Shown here: piece after piece, positions 36,598 to 46,331 of the stretch
Numbering within the stretch: the stretch's first letter is position 1
How the letters are laid out: each line of letters begins with the position of its first letter
NCBI GenBank assembly: GCA_016718035.1
Contig: JADKEK010000001.1
Coordinates: 434,001 to 498,000 of the forward strand
Source: Bacteroidota bacterium
Lineage (GTDB): Bacteria; Bacteroidota; Bacteroidia; Chitinophagales; BACL12
Direction: 5' to 3'
Length of the DNA stretch: 64,000 nt
The notes under the pieces: model-generated
Told to the model about the DNA's origin: nothing
The model's input: only the letters and a program-made list of their open reading frames with translations
The model's database searches: none
Made by a program: the position numbers and the translations under genes

Positions 36598-39458
36598 TTT
36601 GCTTTTATTAATCTTTGAACAGATAATAATATATCGTTTTCAAATATTTTTACTAAGTAAATACCGGATGGAATATCAGATATATCGATTACAGCATTTT
36701 CCATTACCTTTTGAGTCAGTATTAAGTTACCAGTTAAGGAATATACTTCAACTTTAGCCGGACTTGTTTGATTTTCATTCAGCGTGGTATAAAATGAAAA
36801 CTTCGTATTTGCCGGATTTGGATATAAAATTGTTTCGCTCTCTTCTGATACTTTTGGTGCTTCAATTTTATAATTTTTAAATATTGGTATTTTTACATAA
36901 CCAACGGAATAAGGCGGTACGGTTATACAACCACCAATTGTAGAGGGTGTTGACGCACAATCTGGTGAATTTACAGAAAAGGTAGTATTTTGTATTTCAA
37001 TTTGATATAAATACGCTGGAGTAACTTCTGGGTCATAGCATGTGCGATCCGTTGGTGTAGGATTTGTATACCCAGTATTGAATAAGGGATCGAAAAGTGT
37101 GCTACTTCCAGAGCAAGAATATAACTGCGTTCCTTTAACATAGCGCAACGTTGCCGTTCCAAATGAGATGATTGGTGTTGGGCTAAATAATCCTGCCAAA
37201 TATTCACCATTAATTTCATAATCCTGTTCTGTTGATTTGACGTTGGAATAATACATATATAAATAATTATTACCCGGGTCAATAAACATTGTCGGCATTG
37301 GATTTAGATTACTGACTCCTGATATGTACCTTGTTTTTACATATTTTAAGTTCTGCGCAGATATTTCTCTAAGCATAGACATGACAAAGTAACTAGTTCG
37401 TCTCATGTAGTAGTCCCTTTGATTGGGGTTTAATCCACCCAGATTATATGGTGAATAATTTTTGCACAAATAATTATATAATTCTCTAGGTCTATCGGCT
37501 GGCGTTAATAAATCTTCACCAACTCCGGCATAATTTTGATACGTGGCATAGGTAAAAAAATTCTTCTTATAACCACTTGCATAATTCACTTTTAAATTTT
37601 TTAGAAACCATTCTTGTAAAACAAATCCATGGGTAAAACCGTTTGTGTAAACGCCTCGGCGTAGACCAATGTCTACCGATGTTTTAATATTATACTCTGT
37701 CATCCATAACTCCTTTCTCACATTATCTGCTAGTGTGGGAGTTGTAAAATTAAACACTGTTTTATAATCATCCCAAGCTACTTTGTGACCATATTTGATA
37801 AATCCCATGAAACTATCCGATGCAGTTAATGTTGGATTTGCTGGGTCAAAAAACAAAATTCCATTAAATGCCGATTGAAGCCTAGAATCGTAACTTGCAA
37901 AATTCCATAAGCCATCTGTAAAAGGTGTCACTACTGGTGGAATTGCATCATCTACGATACCACCCCAATTCTGCTTGTCATCAAGATATATGTGCAGGAT
38001 AACTGCATCGAACTTTTTCTTTGAAAGCCCTGGTGGCATTGTTGCGATTTCATCTGCGTAATGAAAAACAATATCTGTATTCCATTCAGTTGCTGTACGC
38101 GGGCAAGATAATAAAAAAACTGGTTGAGGTGTAAGATTATCACCAGGGGTTCCTTCGCCTGGAATTCCGATTTTACAGTTTGTTGTAAAATTATACTTAA
38201 ATGCTTTAATAAAATCTCGGTTGTAATAATGACCTGTTGCATCCTGCAATTGCATAGCTGGATTTAAAAAAGTATTTAACCTTGTTTGAGCCAAAGTCTC
38301 TGCATAGGGATCTCCATTAATAAAACTCCAATATGAACCATTAAAAGCCTTGTCACAGGCACCAGCATCATGTTCTGAAAAATGCGCAAAGCCCATCACT
38401 GTCCAATGGAAGTCCGAAGGACATTCATTACCAAGTTCCACACCAACTACAGTGCAATTATGAATCGGGTTAGAACGCAAAAAATTGACAATAGCGGCAC
38501 ATTCACTGGAAGATTCACTAATAATGTTTAAATCAACAATTATTTTTACCGTATGCCCTGGATTGTTAGTTTCAATTTGTCGAATTAATTTTATGAAATC
38601 CGTAAGGTAGTTTCTATGGTCTGTGGCAGTAACCACTAATTCCTGCTGGGTCCGCCATTTTTTTAGAAAATCTCCAAACTGTCCGGAAACTGAAGCATCC
38701 ATCCAAGTGTTCCACGTAGGTAAATCTGCGTCTGTTTGAATAGCAATTGCTGCAATTGCCGCAGCTGTTGTTGCATAAAGTGTAGGTACTAAATTTGTCA
38801 CATTATTATCTGATGCATCAAAATATCTGATTAATTCGGCTAAGTCATATCCATATCCAACAGCGGTATCAGTTGCAGCACCTCCAACCGTATGCAATAA
38901 ATGCATGAACTTCCCATTTGCGCCATGCGGAAACCGCAGCACTTCTGGCCTTAAATCACTTAACCATTGCCACTGGTCTGCGGCGCTGCCATCGTTTGGA
39001 CAGGTGGCATTATCAAACATACCGGACACATTGATTCCATATAGCCCTTTATTTGTATTTTCAGGCGCACTGCCATCCCATAATGGGTCACAAACAATTG
39101 GACCTGTACCAGCACCAACCTTAGCTGTCGCGTTAGCATTTGGGTTTCTCGTTATAGATAAAATAGGCAAACCAAAATTACCAATGCGCCCTTCAATATA
39201 AGTGGTATCAGTAGTTGTAGAGTCATTCAAAATTGAATCGGCTAAAAAATAAATTGAATCTCCACCGTCAGAATAGGCATAGGAGGTATCGTAAGGCTGA
39301 TAAATATTAGTAGAATCTTCATAAGTTGAATCTGGAAGTGGGAGCGCATATTCATCATGCATTACAAAAAAATTATTGGGAAAACGGGTACTTGTAAAAG
39401 ATGCAGCGATGACAGTCCCGGTGCAAAGAATGATGAAAAGTAAGGTAAATCTTCGCAT
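36594..39458 (-). CDS. Large T9SS-secreted protein with a clan GH-A-like catalytic core (copy 1)
   Basis: The start at 39458 gives 954 residues and a clean signal peptide (MRRFTLLFIILCTGTVIAAS); an ATG ten codons earlier is possible. The core has strands and acid residues as in clan GH-A TIM-barrel glycosidases: RPEVLRFPHGANGKFMHLL, VVGVELGNE (the NE would be the acid/base, E345), FDAVILHIYLDD, and ELWMTEYNIK (E588 as the nucleophile), then FVLQEWFLKNLKVNYASGYK. It ends with a T9SS sorting domain (ILYPNPANTKFSF ... GIYLVKIFENDILLSVQRLI). The residue pairing is inference, as no substrate is evident. The small companion gene overlaps its stop. A paralogue lies at 49513-52458. Confidence 0.75.
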   Translation of the reverse strand: MRRFTLLFIILCTGTVIAASFTSTRFPNNFFVMHDEYALPLPDSTYEDSTNIYQPYDTSYAYSDGGDSIYFLADSILNDSTTTDTTYIEGRIGNFGLPILSITRNPNANATAKVGAGTGPIVCDPLWDGSAPENTNKGLYGINVSGMFDNATCPNDGSAADQWQWLSDLRPEVLRFPHGANGKFMHLLHTVGGAATDTAVGYGYDLAELIRYFDASDNNVTNLVPTLYATTAAAIAAIAIQTDADLPTWNTWMDASVSGQFGDFLKKWRTQQELVVTATDHRNYLTDFIKLIRQIETNNPGHTVKIIVDLNIISESSSECAAIVNFLRSNPIHNCTVVGVELGNECPSDFHWTVMGFAHFSEHDAGACDKAFNGSYWSFINGDPYAETLAQTRLNTFLNPAMQLQDATGHYYNRDFIKAFKYNFTTNCKIGIPGEGTPGDNLTPQPVFLLSCPRTATEWNTDIVFHYADEIATMPPGLSKKKFDAVILHIYLDDKQNWGGIVDDAIPPVVTPFTDGLWNFASYDSRLQSAFNGILFFDPANPTLTASDSFMGFIKYGHKVAWDDYKTVFNFTTPTLADNVRKELWMTEYNIKTSVDIGLRRGVYTNGFTHGFVLQEWFLKNLKVNYASGYKKNFFTYATYQNYAGVGEDLLTPADRPRELYNYLCKNYSPYNLGGLNPNQRDYYMRRTSYFVMSMLREISAQNLKYVKTRYISGVSNLNPMPTMFIDPGNNYLYMYYSNVKSTEQDYEINGEYLAGLFSPTPIISFGTATLRYVKGTQLYSCSGSSTLFDPLFNTGYTNPTPTDRTCYDPEVTPAYLYQIEIQNTTFSVNSPDCASTPSTIGGCITVPPYSVGYVKIPIFKNYKIEAPKVSEESETILYPNPANTKFSFYTTLNENQTSPAKVEVYSLTGNLILTQKVMENAVIDISDIPSGIYLVKIFENDILLSVQRLIKAN

Positions 39459-39488
39459 GTATATATTTTGGTAAAGTGGATTTTTCAT

Positions 39489-40149
39489 TAATTTATAAAT
39501 TTAATTAGTAGGACAATAAAATAAATGGGTTAATGTATGAAATAGGATGCAACGTTACCGTCGTCTCCGTTTATTGAGCCTGTCAACCGTAAATATTTTG
39601 GTTGAATAACAAGAATTAATGCTAACTATGTTTGTCTGAAAAAGGGTGTTTTTCAAGTTTTTATAAATTTTCATATTCCTAAATTTTCAAGGTGAATATG
39701 TTATTTAATGGTCAAATAGAAGATCGCTTGGTTTTTATTTAAGCAAATATTTCAATACTATTTAAAATTAAATAAAAGTACATACATATTTTGGGACACT
39801 TGCATACAATACATGTCACGATATGTAATAGTTTTTATTTTAGGAAGCCAACTGGGATGATAGTGTGGTCGGCTTTATCGATTTGTGTTTCATTGCTGGA
39901 AAGTGGATATTCCCTGCGTTCAATTTATTTTAAAGGGTTAAATTAATAGGGGTTATTCTATAATAATATAGCAAGTCTACAGATTACTACTGAAAAAAAC
40001 AAATGGTTTTAAAAATATTTTTGTCATTTTTTTATTTTTTTCTCTTTTTTGATGCTTCTTTTTAAAAATTACTGCCGGGAGAAATAGAAAAACGCGAGGG
40101 TTCAGAAAGCGAGGGTATATTATAGCGATGGGGTTATTAGCCGGGATTA
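39489..40149. other. AT-rich spacer of about 660 bases
   Basis: No open frame with coding character, no hairpin terminator and no tRNA-like structure was seen. It contains the promoter region of the large GH-A-like gene and, at 40093-40116, the motif GCGAGGG present twice 16 bases apart. Confidence 0.4.
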
Positions 40150-41247
40150 TTATTCCGGCACTTGCTGCAATAATTTCACCATGAGTTTAAATGAACTCCC
40201 CGGTTTATGAATTTGATTTACCGTTCCTGTGATATAACAATCTTTTTCGGGGCAATAAAATGCAAATGCTCCCGATAATCCTGAATGACCATACATGGGG
40301 GGAATATTTGCACCTAATGTAAAAATTGCAGGTAATTTAAAACGCATCAAACCAATTCCATATTCTAGTGGAAACATTACTTTGTTCCATTGATACATTT
40401 CGGTGAGATAACTTACCGGGAAAAAAGTACCGTTAAAAAACGCTTTTAAAAAAATAAGATTTTCTGCTGAGGTTGAAACAATACCACCATCAGGTCCAAA
40501 ACTGGTCATAGCCATTGGAATAGGCAATTCATTTTTTTTATAATACATCACCGCCGGAGTTGTGTCCGATTTATTTACATATAAATAGGTGGCATGTAAA
40601 CCTAGTGGTTGAAATATTTTTGTTGTTAAAATAACATCGATGTTTGCGGCGTAAATGATTTCCAATATTTTTCCCAATAATTGATAATTGGTATCTGAAT
40701 ACAATGCTTTACCGGATTTTCCGGGTATGAATTTTGGCTGCATCGTTTTGGACAATTCAATACTTTGTTCAAATGTCCAGTGTTGGTCTTCGCCATCTGT
40801 AAGTGAGTTCAGTAGGGACTTTCCATTGGTTTGTTTGCCTTGAAAATAATCGGGTAATCCGCTGGTATGCGCTAATAAATGTTGAATGGTGATTGAGTCG
40901 CTATAATTGCTGCCTTTGTACACGTGTAAATTTTCCATGATTGCAGCAGGTAAATAGCGATTGATTTTATCTGATAATTGTAATTTACCTTCACTACGCA
41001 ATTGCATAATTAAGGCAGTGATGTACAATTTAGTTGTACTGGCAATAAAATAGGTATCGTTATTTTGTAAATTGCCAGCGCTGCCTGACCAGCTTTCATT
41101 TCCATATTGTATCGAAACAGTGGTGCCGAAAATTTGTTTTTGGTCGACACTTTGATTTAATATTTGCTGAAATTTTTCAGGCTGAGTTGTCTGCGCATGC
41201 AATAAAGAAAAGTTAAACATGCCCATCAGGAATAACAATTTTTTCAT
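40150..41247 (-). CDS. Serine hydrolase of the class C beta-lactamase/esterase family
   Basis: The 365 residues (from the ATG at 41247; an earlier ATG would overlap the preceding gene) have a signal peptide ending LLHAQ, the active-site S-x-x-K (FIASTTKLYIT), the family motif LLAHTSGLPDYF, the Y-x-N region as YSDTNYQLLG, and H-x-G in YGHSGLSGAF near the C-terminus. These are the marks of serine beta-lactamase-like D-Ala-D-Ala carboxypeptidases and esterases (PF00144). The substrate is not predictable. It follows the 181-residue barrel gene by one base and forms a unit with it. Confidence 0.88.
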   Translation of the reverse strand: MKKLLFLMGMFNFSLLHAQTTQPEKFQQILNQSVDQKQIFGTTVSIQYGNESWSGSAGNLQNNDTYFIASTTKLYITALIMQLRSEGKLQLSDKINRYLPAAIMENLHVYKGSNYSDSITIQHLLAHTSGLPDYFQGKQTNGKSLLNSLTDGEDQHWTFEQSIELSKTMQPKFIPGKSGKALYSDTNYQLLGKILEIIYAANIDVILTTKIFQPLGLHATYLYVNKSDTTPAVMYYKKNELPIPMAMTSFGPDGGIVSTSAENLIFLKAFFNGTFFPVSYLTEMYQWNKVMFPLEYGIGLMRFKLPAIFTLGANIPPMYGHSGLSGAFAFYCPEKDCYITGTVNQIHKPGSSFKLMVKLLQQVPE

Positions 41248-41248
41248 G

Positions 41249-41794
41249 TTAAAATATAGTAAATCCAATTAAGATATCAAAAGCTGCTTGTTCGGTTGAA
41301 TTATTTTTGTCATAATATATTTGCCCCAACAAAACACGCGATTGAATATCTACAGCAAATTTATCTTTAAAGTGTAAAAACTCATAACCGGCAGCAAAGC
41401 CGAAGCCGGGACCAACATAAAAATCAGGAGGTCCAACACTAAAATCAACGTCATAAAATGGTGTTGTTTCCAAACTAAGACCGACCCCGGCACTTGCGTA
41501 CCAATTTTTGGTCAGGTAATATTGAACAGATGGTAAAAATGCCTCAAAAGCGCGGTTTTGGCTATTGATGGTGCTTACACCGCCCGGCATATATAAACCG
41601 AAACCGAGTTTTTCATTTACCATATATCCAATTTTAATATTGGGTAAACTCATTCTTGATTGGTAATCATCATTACTTAAATGAATACCACCACCGGCAC
41701 TAAAACCAAAAAATAACCCTTCGCGAGTAATATCATTTTGCGCTGTAAGCACAATGGATTGAACTATGAGTAGTAAACACAATAATTTCTTCAT
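41249..41794 (-). CDS. Outer-membrane beta-barrel protein
   Basis: The 181 residues have a signal peptide ending IVLTAQ and then eight or so alternating amphipathic strands: LFFGFSAGGGIHLSND, IKIGYMVNEKLGFGLYMPGG, YYLTKNWYASAGVGLSLET, YVGPGFGFAAGYEFLHFKDK, ending FDILIGFTIF with a terminal phenylalanine as in outer-membrane barrels. It fits small eight-stranded barrels such as OmpX/OmpW types. It lies between the Crp/Fnr gene and the serine hydrolase on the same strand, probably in one operon. Confidence 0.8.
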   Translation of the reverse strand: MKKLLCLLLIVQSIVLTAQNDITREGLFFGFSAGGGIHLSNDDYQSRMSLPNIKIGYMVNEKLGFGLYMPGGVSTINSQNRAFEAFLPSVQYYLTKNWYASAGVGLSLETTPFYDVDFSVGPPDFYVGPGFGFAAGYEFLHFKDKFAVDIQSRVLLGQIYYDKNNSTEQAAFDILIGFTIF

Positions 41795-41843
41795 GCCACA
41801 AAGTTCTTCCGCTTTGTGTGCACAACAATTACCCTATGGTAAC

Positions 41844-42416
41844 TTATTCCATAATATTTCTGCGAATTCTGCTGAAGCTTTGTGGTGTAATACCAAGATA
41901 GGAGGCTAAATGTTTTTGAGCTACACGGTGTACAATATCCGGATGCATTTGTAATAATTCCATATACCGCTGTTCAGCCGTTTTTGTCAATAAGTCAATT
42001 TGTTGCTGCTGCTTGGCAACATAAGAAGACTCTGCTGCAGCGCGCATAAGTATACTGCCTATTTCGGTTTGACCAAGTTGAAGATAATCGGTTTTTGTTA
42101 AACGCAACATTTCCGAATTTTCTAATGCTACGGTTTCTAAAGGATTGGGTTGGCCGGTAAGTATGGACATATAATCACCAAAAAAATGATTTTCAAAACC
42201 GAAGTCCAGACAAACGTAATTGTTTTCCTTCCATAAAAATACTCCTGCGCAACCTTTCACGATAAAATGAAAATAATGTTCAGCATCATGGGCAGGCTTT
42301 AATACTTCATCTTTAGCATAATGTTTAACGGTGCAAACATCTGCAAACTGCTGCCAGGCCTCAATGGGTGCAGGGAAAAATGGGTCGAATGCGTTTTTTA
42401 ATATTTTCGCTATCAC
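41844..42416 (-). CDS. Crp/Fnr family transcriptional regulator (190 residues)
   Basis: It has an N-terminal cyclic-nucleotide-binding fold (YHFIVKGCAGVFLWKENNYV, then LDFGFENHFFGDYMSILTG) and a C-terminal helix-turn-helix (HLASYLGITPQSFSRIRRN), where SFSRIRR is the recognition helix typical of the Bacteroidota branch. No cysteine cluster for an Fe-S centre is present, so it is not an Fnr-type oxygen sensor. The start is GTG. It precedes the barrel and serine hydrolase genes on the same strand by 49 bases and is the likely first gene of that unit. Palindromes GACATGTC lie 86-114 bases upstream. Confidence 0.88.
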   Translation of the reverse strand: MIAKILKNAFDPFFPAPIEAWQQFADVCTVKHYAKDEVLKPAHDAEHYFHFIVKGCAGVFLWKENNYVCLDFGFENHFFGDYMSILTGQPNPLETVALENSEMLRLTKTDYLQLGQTEIGSILMRAAAESSYVAKQQQQIDLLTKTAEQRYMELLQMHPDIVHRVAQKHLASYLGITPQSFSRIRRNIME

Positions 42417-42501
42417 AGGTTGTATTTTAACCGAAGATAATGAAAACCAAGTAAACTATATTAATGGTCTGGGAGTGAAGTTAGTAGCCGAAATAAAAAA
42501 G

Positions 42502-42530
42502 GACATGTCAACTCATCACATTGACATGTC
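42502..42530. promoter_or_regulatory. Double palindrome GACATGTC upstream of the 190-residue Crp/Fnr gene
   Basis: GACATGTCAA (42502-42511) and TTGACATGTC (42521-42530) form a perfect 10-bp inverted repeat with a 9-base spacer. GACATGTC is itself palindromic, and the two copies are exactly 21 bases apart, two helical turns. There is no T-run, so an operator is more likely than a terminator. Confidence 0.5.
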
Positions 42531-42686
42531 TTCAGACCTAAGCACAATTATTTCGTAGACATCTAAGCAGTTATTTTTTTTAAAACAATCTGCTGTTTTT
42601 AAAAATCGACTGTCATGATTTAATTCAACGTTACGAAATAATTCTACAAAGCTATACCCTAATTAATTTGAAAAGAATTACATATG

Positions 42687-43289
42687 TTAATTTGTGCGAC
42701 CTTGCTGAATAAATTTTCGCAACCTACTCAAAGAAGCTGGCGCAATGCCAATAAAACTAGCAATATCTTTTAATGAAAAACGCTGAAATATCCATGGGTG
42801 ATTTTGCATAATATGTTCATAACGTTGAGTAGCATCCATGTTTAATAAAAATAGCCGCAAGTCAAACTCGGTAAGTAATTGACGTTCTGCCATTATTCTG
42901 CCAATGCGTTCGAATAATGGTATTTTATCGTACAATTCTAATAATAATTTATATTCAATAACAACTACAGTAGTATCTTCTACAGCCTTAAAACCAATTA
43001 ATGAGGGAGCTTCCATAATTACACTTCTGTAATCAATAAATAAACTGTTTTCGATAAAAAAATGCGTGTTACGCTCTTGCCCATGAATATTTTCATACAC
43101 CTTAATGGCACCTTTTTCAATAAACCATAAATGTTTACACAGCATACCAATTTTATGGAGATGTTTACCCTTAGGGATTTTGACGGTTACTAAAAAATTA
43201 CTTAAGAAATGCCATTCTTTTTCTGGAATAACTACGGCTGTTTCTAAATGTTTGCGCAATTGTGTGAATTGTTGTGAATCCTGAACCAT
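42687..43289 (-). CDS. Crp/Fnr family transcriptional regulator (200 residues)
   Basis: A cNMP-binding beta-roll (VKIPKGKHLHKIGMLCKHLW, IEKGAIKVYENIHGQERN) is followed by a dimer helix (IMAERQLLTEFDLRLFLLN) and an HTH (FSLKDIASFIGIAPASLSRL), which is the Bacteroidota type. It is 271 bases upstream of the other Crp/Fnr gene on the same strand; the two proteins share the fold but little sequence. A TGACA-AA-TGTCA palindrome lies 53 bases before the ATG. The effector is unknown. Confidence 0.88.
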   Translation of the reverse strand: MVQDSQQFTQLRKHLETAVVIPEKEWHFLSNFLVTVKIPKGKHLHKIGMLCKHLWFIEKGAIKVYENIHGQERNTHFFIENSLFIDYRSVIMEAPSLIGFKAVEDTTVVVIEYKLLLELYDKIPLFERIGRIMAERQLLTEFDLRLFLLNMDATQRYEHIMQNHPWIFQRFSLKDIASFIGIAPASLSRLRKFIQQGRTN

Positions 43290-43341
43290 AGAGGAGGAAT
43301 TATTTTGGGGCGATATTAGAAATTTAAATTAACTTACATAG

Positions 43342-43353
43342 TGACAAATGTCA
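43342..43353. promoter_or_regulatory. TGACA-AA-TGTCA palindrome upstream of the 200-residue Crp/Fnr gene
   Basis: Five-base arms with a 2-base centre, 53 bases before the start. The half-sites GACA/TGTC are the same as those upstream of the neighbouring Crp/Fnr gene, so both may be targets of one regulator. Confidence 0.4.
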
Positions 43354-43559
43354 ATTTTGATGCAAATCGATTGACCTATGTTAAGAAAATTAAAAAAAAT
43401 CATCAATAATTATCACTTAAGAAAAGTAAGTGACCTCCAAAATGGTGCTGAATTAGTTAATTTAACACTCGAAAAAATGTTATTTGTGACAGGATAAAAT
43501 CAGTGTACATAATAAAAATATTGAATAAATTAATTATTTGTTTAGACAAATACGGTGAA

Positions 43560-43630
43560 TTATTTATCCTTGGTTTTATCTCTTTTCCATTGCCAATACA
43601 CGTATGGATAAATAGGTAAACCAATTGCCT
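43560..43630 (-). pseudogene. Remnant: 3' end of a gene like that at 45346-46329
   Basis: On the minus strand this stretch encodes AIGLPIYPYVYWQWKRDKTK followed by DK and a stop, nearly identical in DNA and protein to the last 23 residues of the barrel-like gene at 45346-46329. Upstream of these 71 bases the reading frame is broken by TAG, with weaker similarity continuing to about 43690 after a short insertion. The rest of the gene is gone. Confidence 0.75.
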
Positions 43631-43906
43631 ATATGCATGCATCAAAACAATAGGCAACATCTACAAAAGGGAATTATACGCTAAATAAATTAAATGGTTG
43701 ATATAATGACCTATACGATGTTGAATTTCCAATTTGAGATGACGCAGGAAGACACCATCTTGAATATTCCAAAAGGTATAGGAAGTTAAGACCTAGTAAA
43801 ATGACTGGTGGTTCCAGTTTATTCATTATTTGCTATTAGAATTTACAAAATTTTGGTTAAATTTGACAACGGAAACACTATAGTAAAACAACTTGTAAAA
43901 CAGTAA

Positions 43907-44803
43907 GTGAAAAATAACAAATTTATATTAACACAGTATTCTGCTTTATCAGCTTGCTTTTTGGCTTTAAATTCTAGCTCGATAGGACAAGCTGTATATA
44001 CAGATATTGATCCTGATATAGTTTTAGATAATAATTGGGAAACAGCAGGAGTTGACATGAATAATGATGGTATAGTTGACTTCGGATTTTTAAATCGGTC
44101 GTTTGATTTTTCTACTTACTATTCTTACTATAGTTCACACCTAAATGCACTTTATGCTGGGCCACAATCACCTAATAATGAAATTGCAGCTTTAACCCAT
44201 GTAATTAGCCCTTCATATGGCGGATTTACTGTTTACTTTCCATTTGCATTAAATGTTGGAGATTTAGTTGAGGAAAATTTAATTTTTCATAATGAAGGGT
44301 ATCAGACTTTAGCCTACAGATACATAGATAAAAGCGGTTTTTATTTTCCTAAGGGGGGAATTTGGTATCCCGAAGTGCTAGACCACTATCTTGGTGTCAG
44401 ATTTTATGATTCATTGGATTGTTTACACTATGGTTGGATACGCTGCGATGTATTAGAAAATGGAGGAAAGTTAATTGTTAAGGACTACGCATTTGAAAAT
44501 AAATGCAATACAGGAATTATGGCCGGTGACACAATAGGTGATACCAGCACTGTCGAAATTGCTGAGCTAGATTTGATTGCGCCAACAATTTATAGCTACT
44601 CCGGAACTATTTGTATAAATATTGATAAACAACTTTTGGGCGCCAACTTTTCTGTCGTTAGTTTTGAAGGGAAGGTAGTAAGTTCCAATTATTTAAATGA
44701 ATTGAATAATAAATTTAATTCAATCGCAGTTAATGGAACTTACATTATAACTGTCAATAAAGGCTCCTTTAGTTACTCTAAACAAATTATTCTGATTCAA
44801 TAA
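43907..44803 (+). CDS. Small T9SS protein, companion of the large hydrolase-like protein (copy 2)
   Basis: The 298 residues start at GTG and carry a signal peptide ending NSSSIGQ, then AVYTDIDPDIVLDNN, a DMNNDGIVDFGF calcium-loop-like motif, YLGVRFYDSLDCLHYGWIRC, and VKDYAFENKCNTGIMAGDTI. It is homologous to the protein at 35713-36597 along the whole length. The C-terminus resembles a diverged T9SS sorting domain (VVSFEGKVVSSNYLNEL ... TYIITVNKGSFSYSKQIIL). Unlike copy 1 it is not fused in translation to a large gene; the large paralogue lies 4.7 kb downstream on the same strand. A strong terminator follows. Confidence 0.8.
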   Translation: MKNNKFILTQYSALSACFLALNSSSIGQAVYTDIDPDIVLDNNWETAGVDMNNDGIVDFGFLNRSFDFSTYYSYYSSHLNALYAGPQSPNNEIAALTHVISPSYGGFTVYFPFALNVGDLVEENLIFHNEGYQTLAYRYIDKSGFYFPKGGIWYPEVLDHYLGVRFYDSLDCLHYGWIRCDVLENGGKLIVKDYAFENKCNTGIMAGDTIGDTSTVEIAELDLIAPTIYSYSGTICINIDKQLLGANFSVVSFEGKVVSSNYLNELNNKFNSIAVNGTYIITVNKGSFSYSKQIILIQ

Positions 44804-44821
44804 ACGAATTTAAATAATAAC

Positions 44822-44860
44822 AAAGGAGGCGTTGTTTGAATAACACCTCCTTTTTTTTTT
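44822..44860 (+). terminator. Rho-independent terminator after the small T9SS gene (copy 2)
   Basis: AAAGGAGGCGTT pairs with AACACCTCCTTT with one mismatch, followed by a run of at least seven further T. It lies 19 bases past the stop codon. Confidence 0.85.
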
Positions 44861-45345
44861 ATTTCCAATAATTTTTGAATACCTGCAGATTATAGTATGG
44901 AATAACATCAACCCCAGTCAACGTATAAAAAATAATAGGTTAATTTTGATTTAAAAAATAATACCATGTTGTTTCTGTGCCATTGATATTTTTTTGAAAC
45001 GCTTGTTAAGTCACTTTATAGTGATTTGCTGTTACATAATTAAAACAATCAAGGTTATACTATTTACCAGACATTGCAAATTGAACAAATGATGAATACA
45101 TTCAGCAAGAAAATGTTCTAGATATCTGGTCTCGAATGCTCTTTTCTTTCTGAATGTCTTTTTTGATACATGAATATGGTTTCCACAAAACACCTCGTAT
45201 GCAGCTATGTGGTGCTCAATAACATAATTGAATAAATGGAAAAATATTTTTTTGGGGATAAAGTAAATTTATGTGTTTGTAAATATTAAGACAAAACCTA
45301 GATTAAATAATAATTGATGCGGTGGTGTTTTTACCTATAACATAT
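44861..45345. other. Spacer of about 485 bases without a supported gene
   Basis: AT-rich. No open frame with coding character and no further structured element was recognised, apart from the 3' border of the barrel gene on the other strand. Confidence 0.35.
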
Positions 45346-46329
45346 TTATTTTTTTGTTTTATCTCTTTTCCATTGCCAATACACGTATGGATAAATTGGT
45401 AAACCTATTGCCTGCCAGGCATCAACATCTGCAAAATAGCCATTTATAGATACTAATTCGAAGCGCATGTTACGTAAGATGCCGTATTTATTTTTATAAA
45501 ATGGTGCAAACCTGAATCCGTAGGTTAGCATAGTTTTGCGAGGAACATTTTCTAAATAGGTAAAAGTGGCACCATATTGATAAGCGAGATGGTAGCTAAT
45601 CCAATTAGATGGTCTGTAATCTAATCCAATTGCATAATTTGGGTTCCAGGTATTGGTGAAATCTTTATAAGTATTGAGTGTGGTATCATTATTTAAAAGA
45701 ATTAAACTTTTCATATAATCAACACCTGCTGATAGGTTGATATACCAGTCATTTTTTATCCGATAACCAATACTTGGTTTGAAATGAAAATAGGCGCCAC
45801 TTTCCTGAACTGAAATAGATGGTGTTTCAAAACGTAACAAAGTATCCCATAAATAAATAAACATGGCTTCTGCGCCGATGGTAGGCAAAGCTCCATTTTG
45901 GTCGGTAAATTTATATCGGAAGTTAACACTGGGAATTGGTTTTTTTAATTCGGTAAACGCACCATATAACCATGGCAATAAATCAATTTGCATGGTTAAA
46001 TTATTGGTAATACCATAAAATGCCCAACTCGGAAATGGAAGTGTTTGCCATGATTGTCCGTAAATCCATTCTCCTTTTTGCAAGGTATATGGAGTTATAC
46101 AATCAATTGGGTGTAAGTAAATATCATCTTTAAGTGTATTCGTTTTCCTGAGGATGGTGTCTTGATTGTTTTGTGTTGTGCTATCAATACTATTTGACAA
46201 AACATTTATTGCATCTAATTTATGAGTTGTTTCATTAAAATAAACTGATGAATTGGCAAACATTGGTAAGGAGCAACAACTAAAAATTGCGCATATAGTA
46301 ATACCAATGCTTGCCAATAATTTAACCAT
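45346..46329 (-). CDS. Predicted outer-membrane beta-barrel protein
   Basis: The 327 residues begin with a signal peptide (ASIGITICAIFSCCSLPMFA), then alternating short strands with aromatic girdles: WIYGQSWQTLPFPSWAFYGI, VNFRYKFTDQNGALPTIGAE, PSIGYRIKNDWYINLSAGVD, WISYHLAYQYGATFTYLEN, LTYGFRFAPFYKNKYG. The pattern and length suit a 12-14-stranded barrel. It begins two bases after the DUF1569-like gene and is likely co-transcribed with it. A remnant of its 3' end lies at 43560-43630. The transported ligand is unknown. Confidence 0.72.
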   Translation of the reverse strand: MVKLLASIGITICAIFSCCSLPMFANSSVYFNETTHKLDAINVLSNSIDSTTQNNQDTILRKTNTLKDDIYLHPIDCITPYTLQKGEWIYGQSWQTLPFPSWAFYGITNNLTMQIDLLPWLYGAFTELKKPIPSVNFRYKFTDQNGALPTIGAEAMFIYLWDTLLRFETPSISVQESGAYFHFKPSIGYRIKNDWYINLSAGVDYMKSLILLNNDTTLNTYKDFTNTWNPNYAIGLDYRPSNWISYHLAYQYGATFTYLENVPRKTMLTYGFRFAPFYKNKYGILRNMRFELVSINGYFADVDAWQAIGLPIYPYVYWQWKRDKTKK

Positions 46330-46331
46330 AA

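Noticed and set aside
42331..42558. Plus-strand ORF over the start of the 190-residue Crp/Fnr gene
   Set aside because: It is antisense to a well-supported gene and covers the palindromes; no motif.
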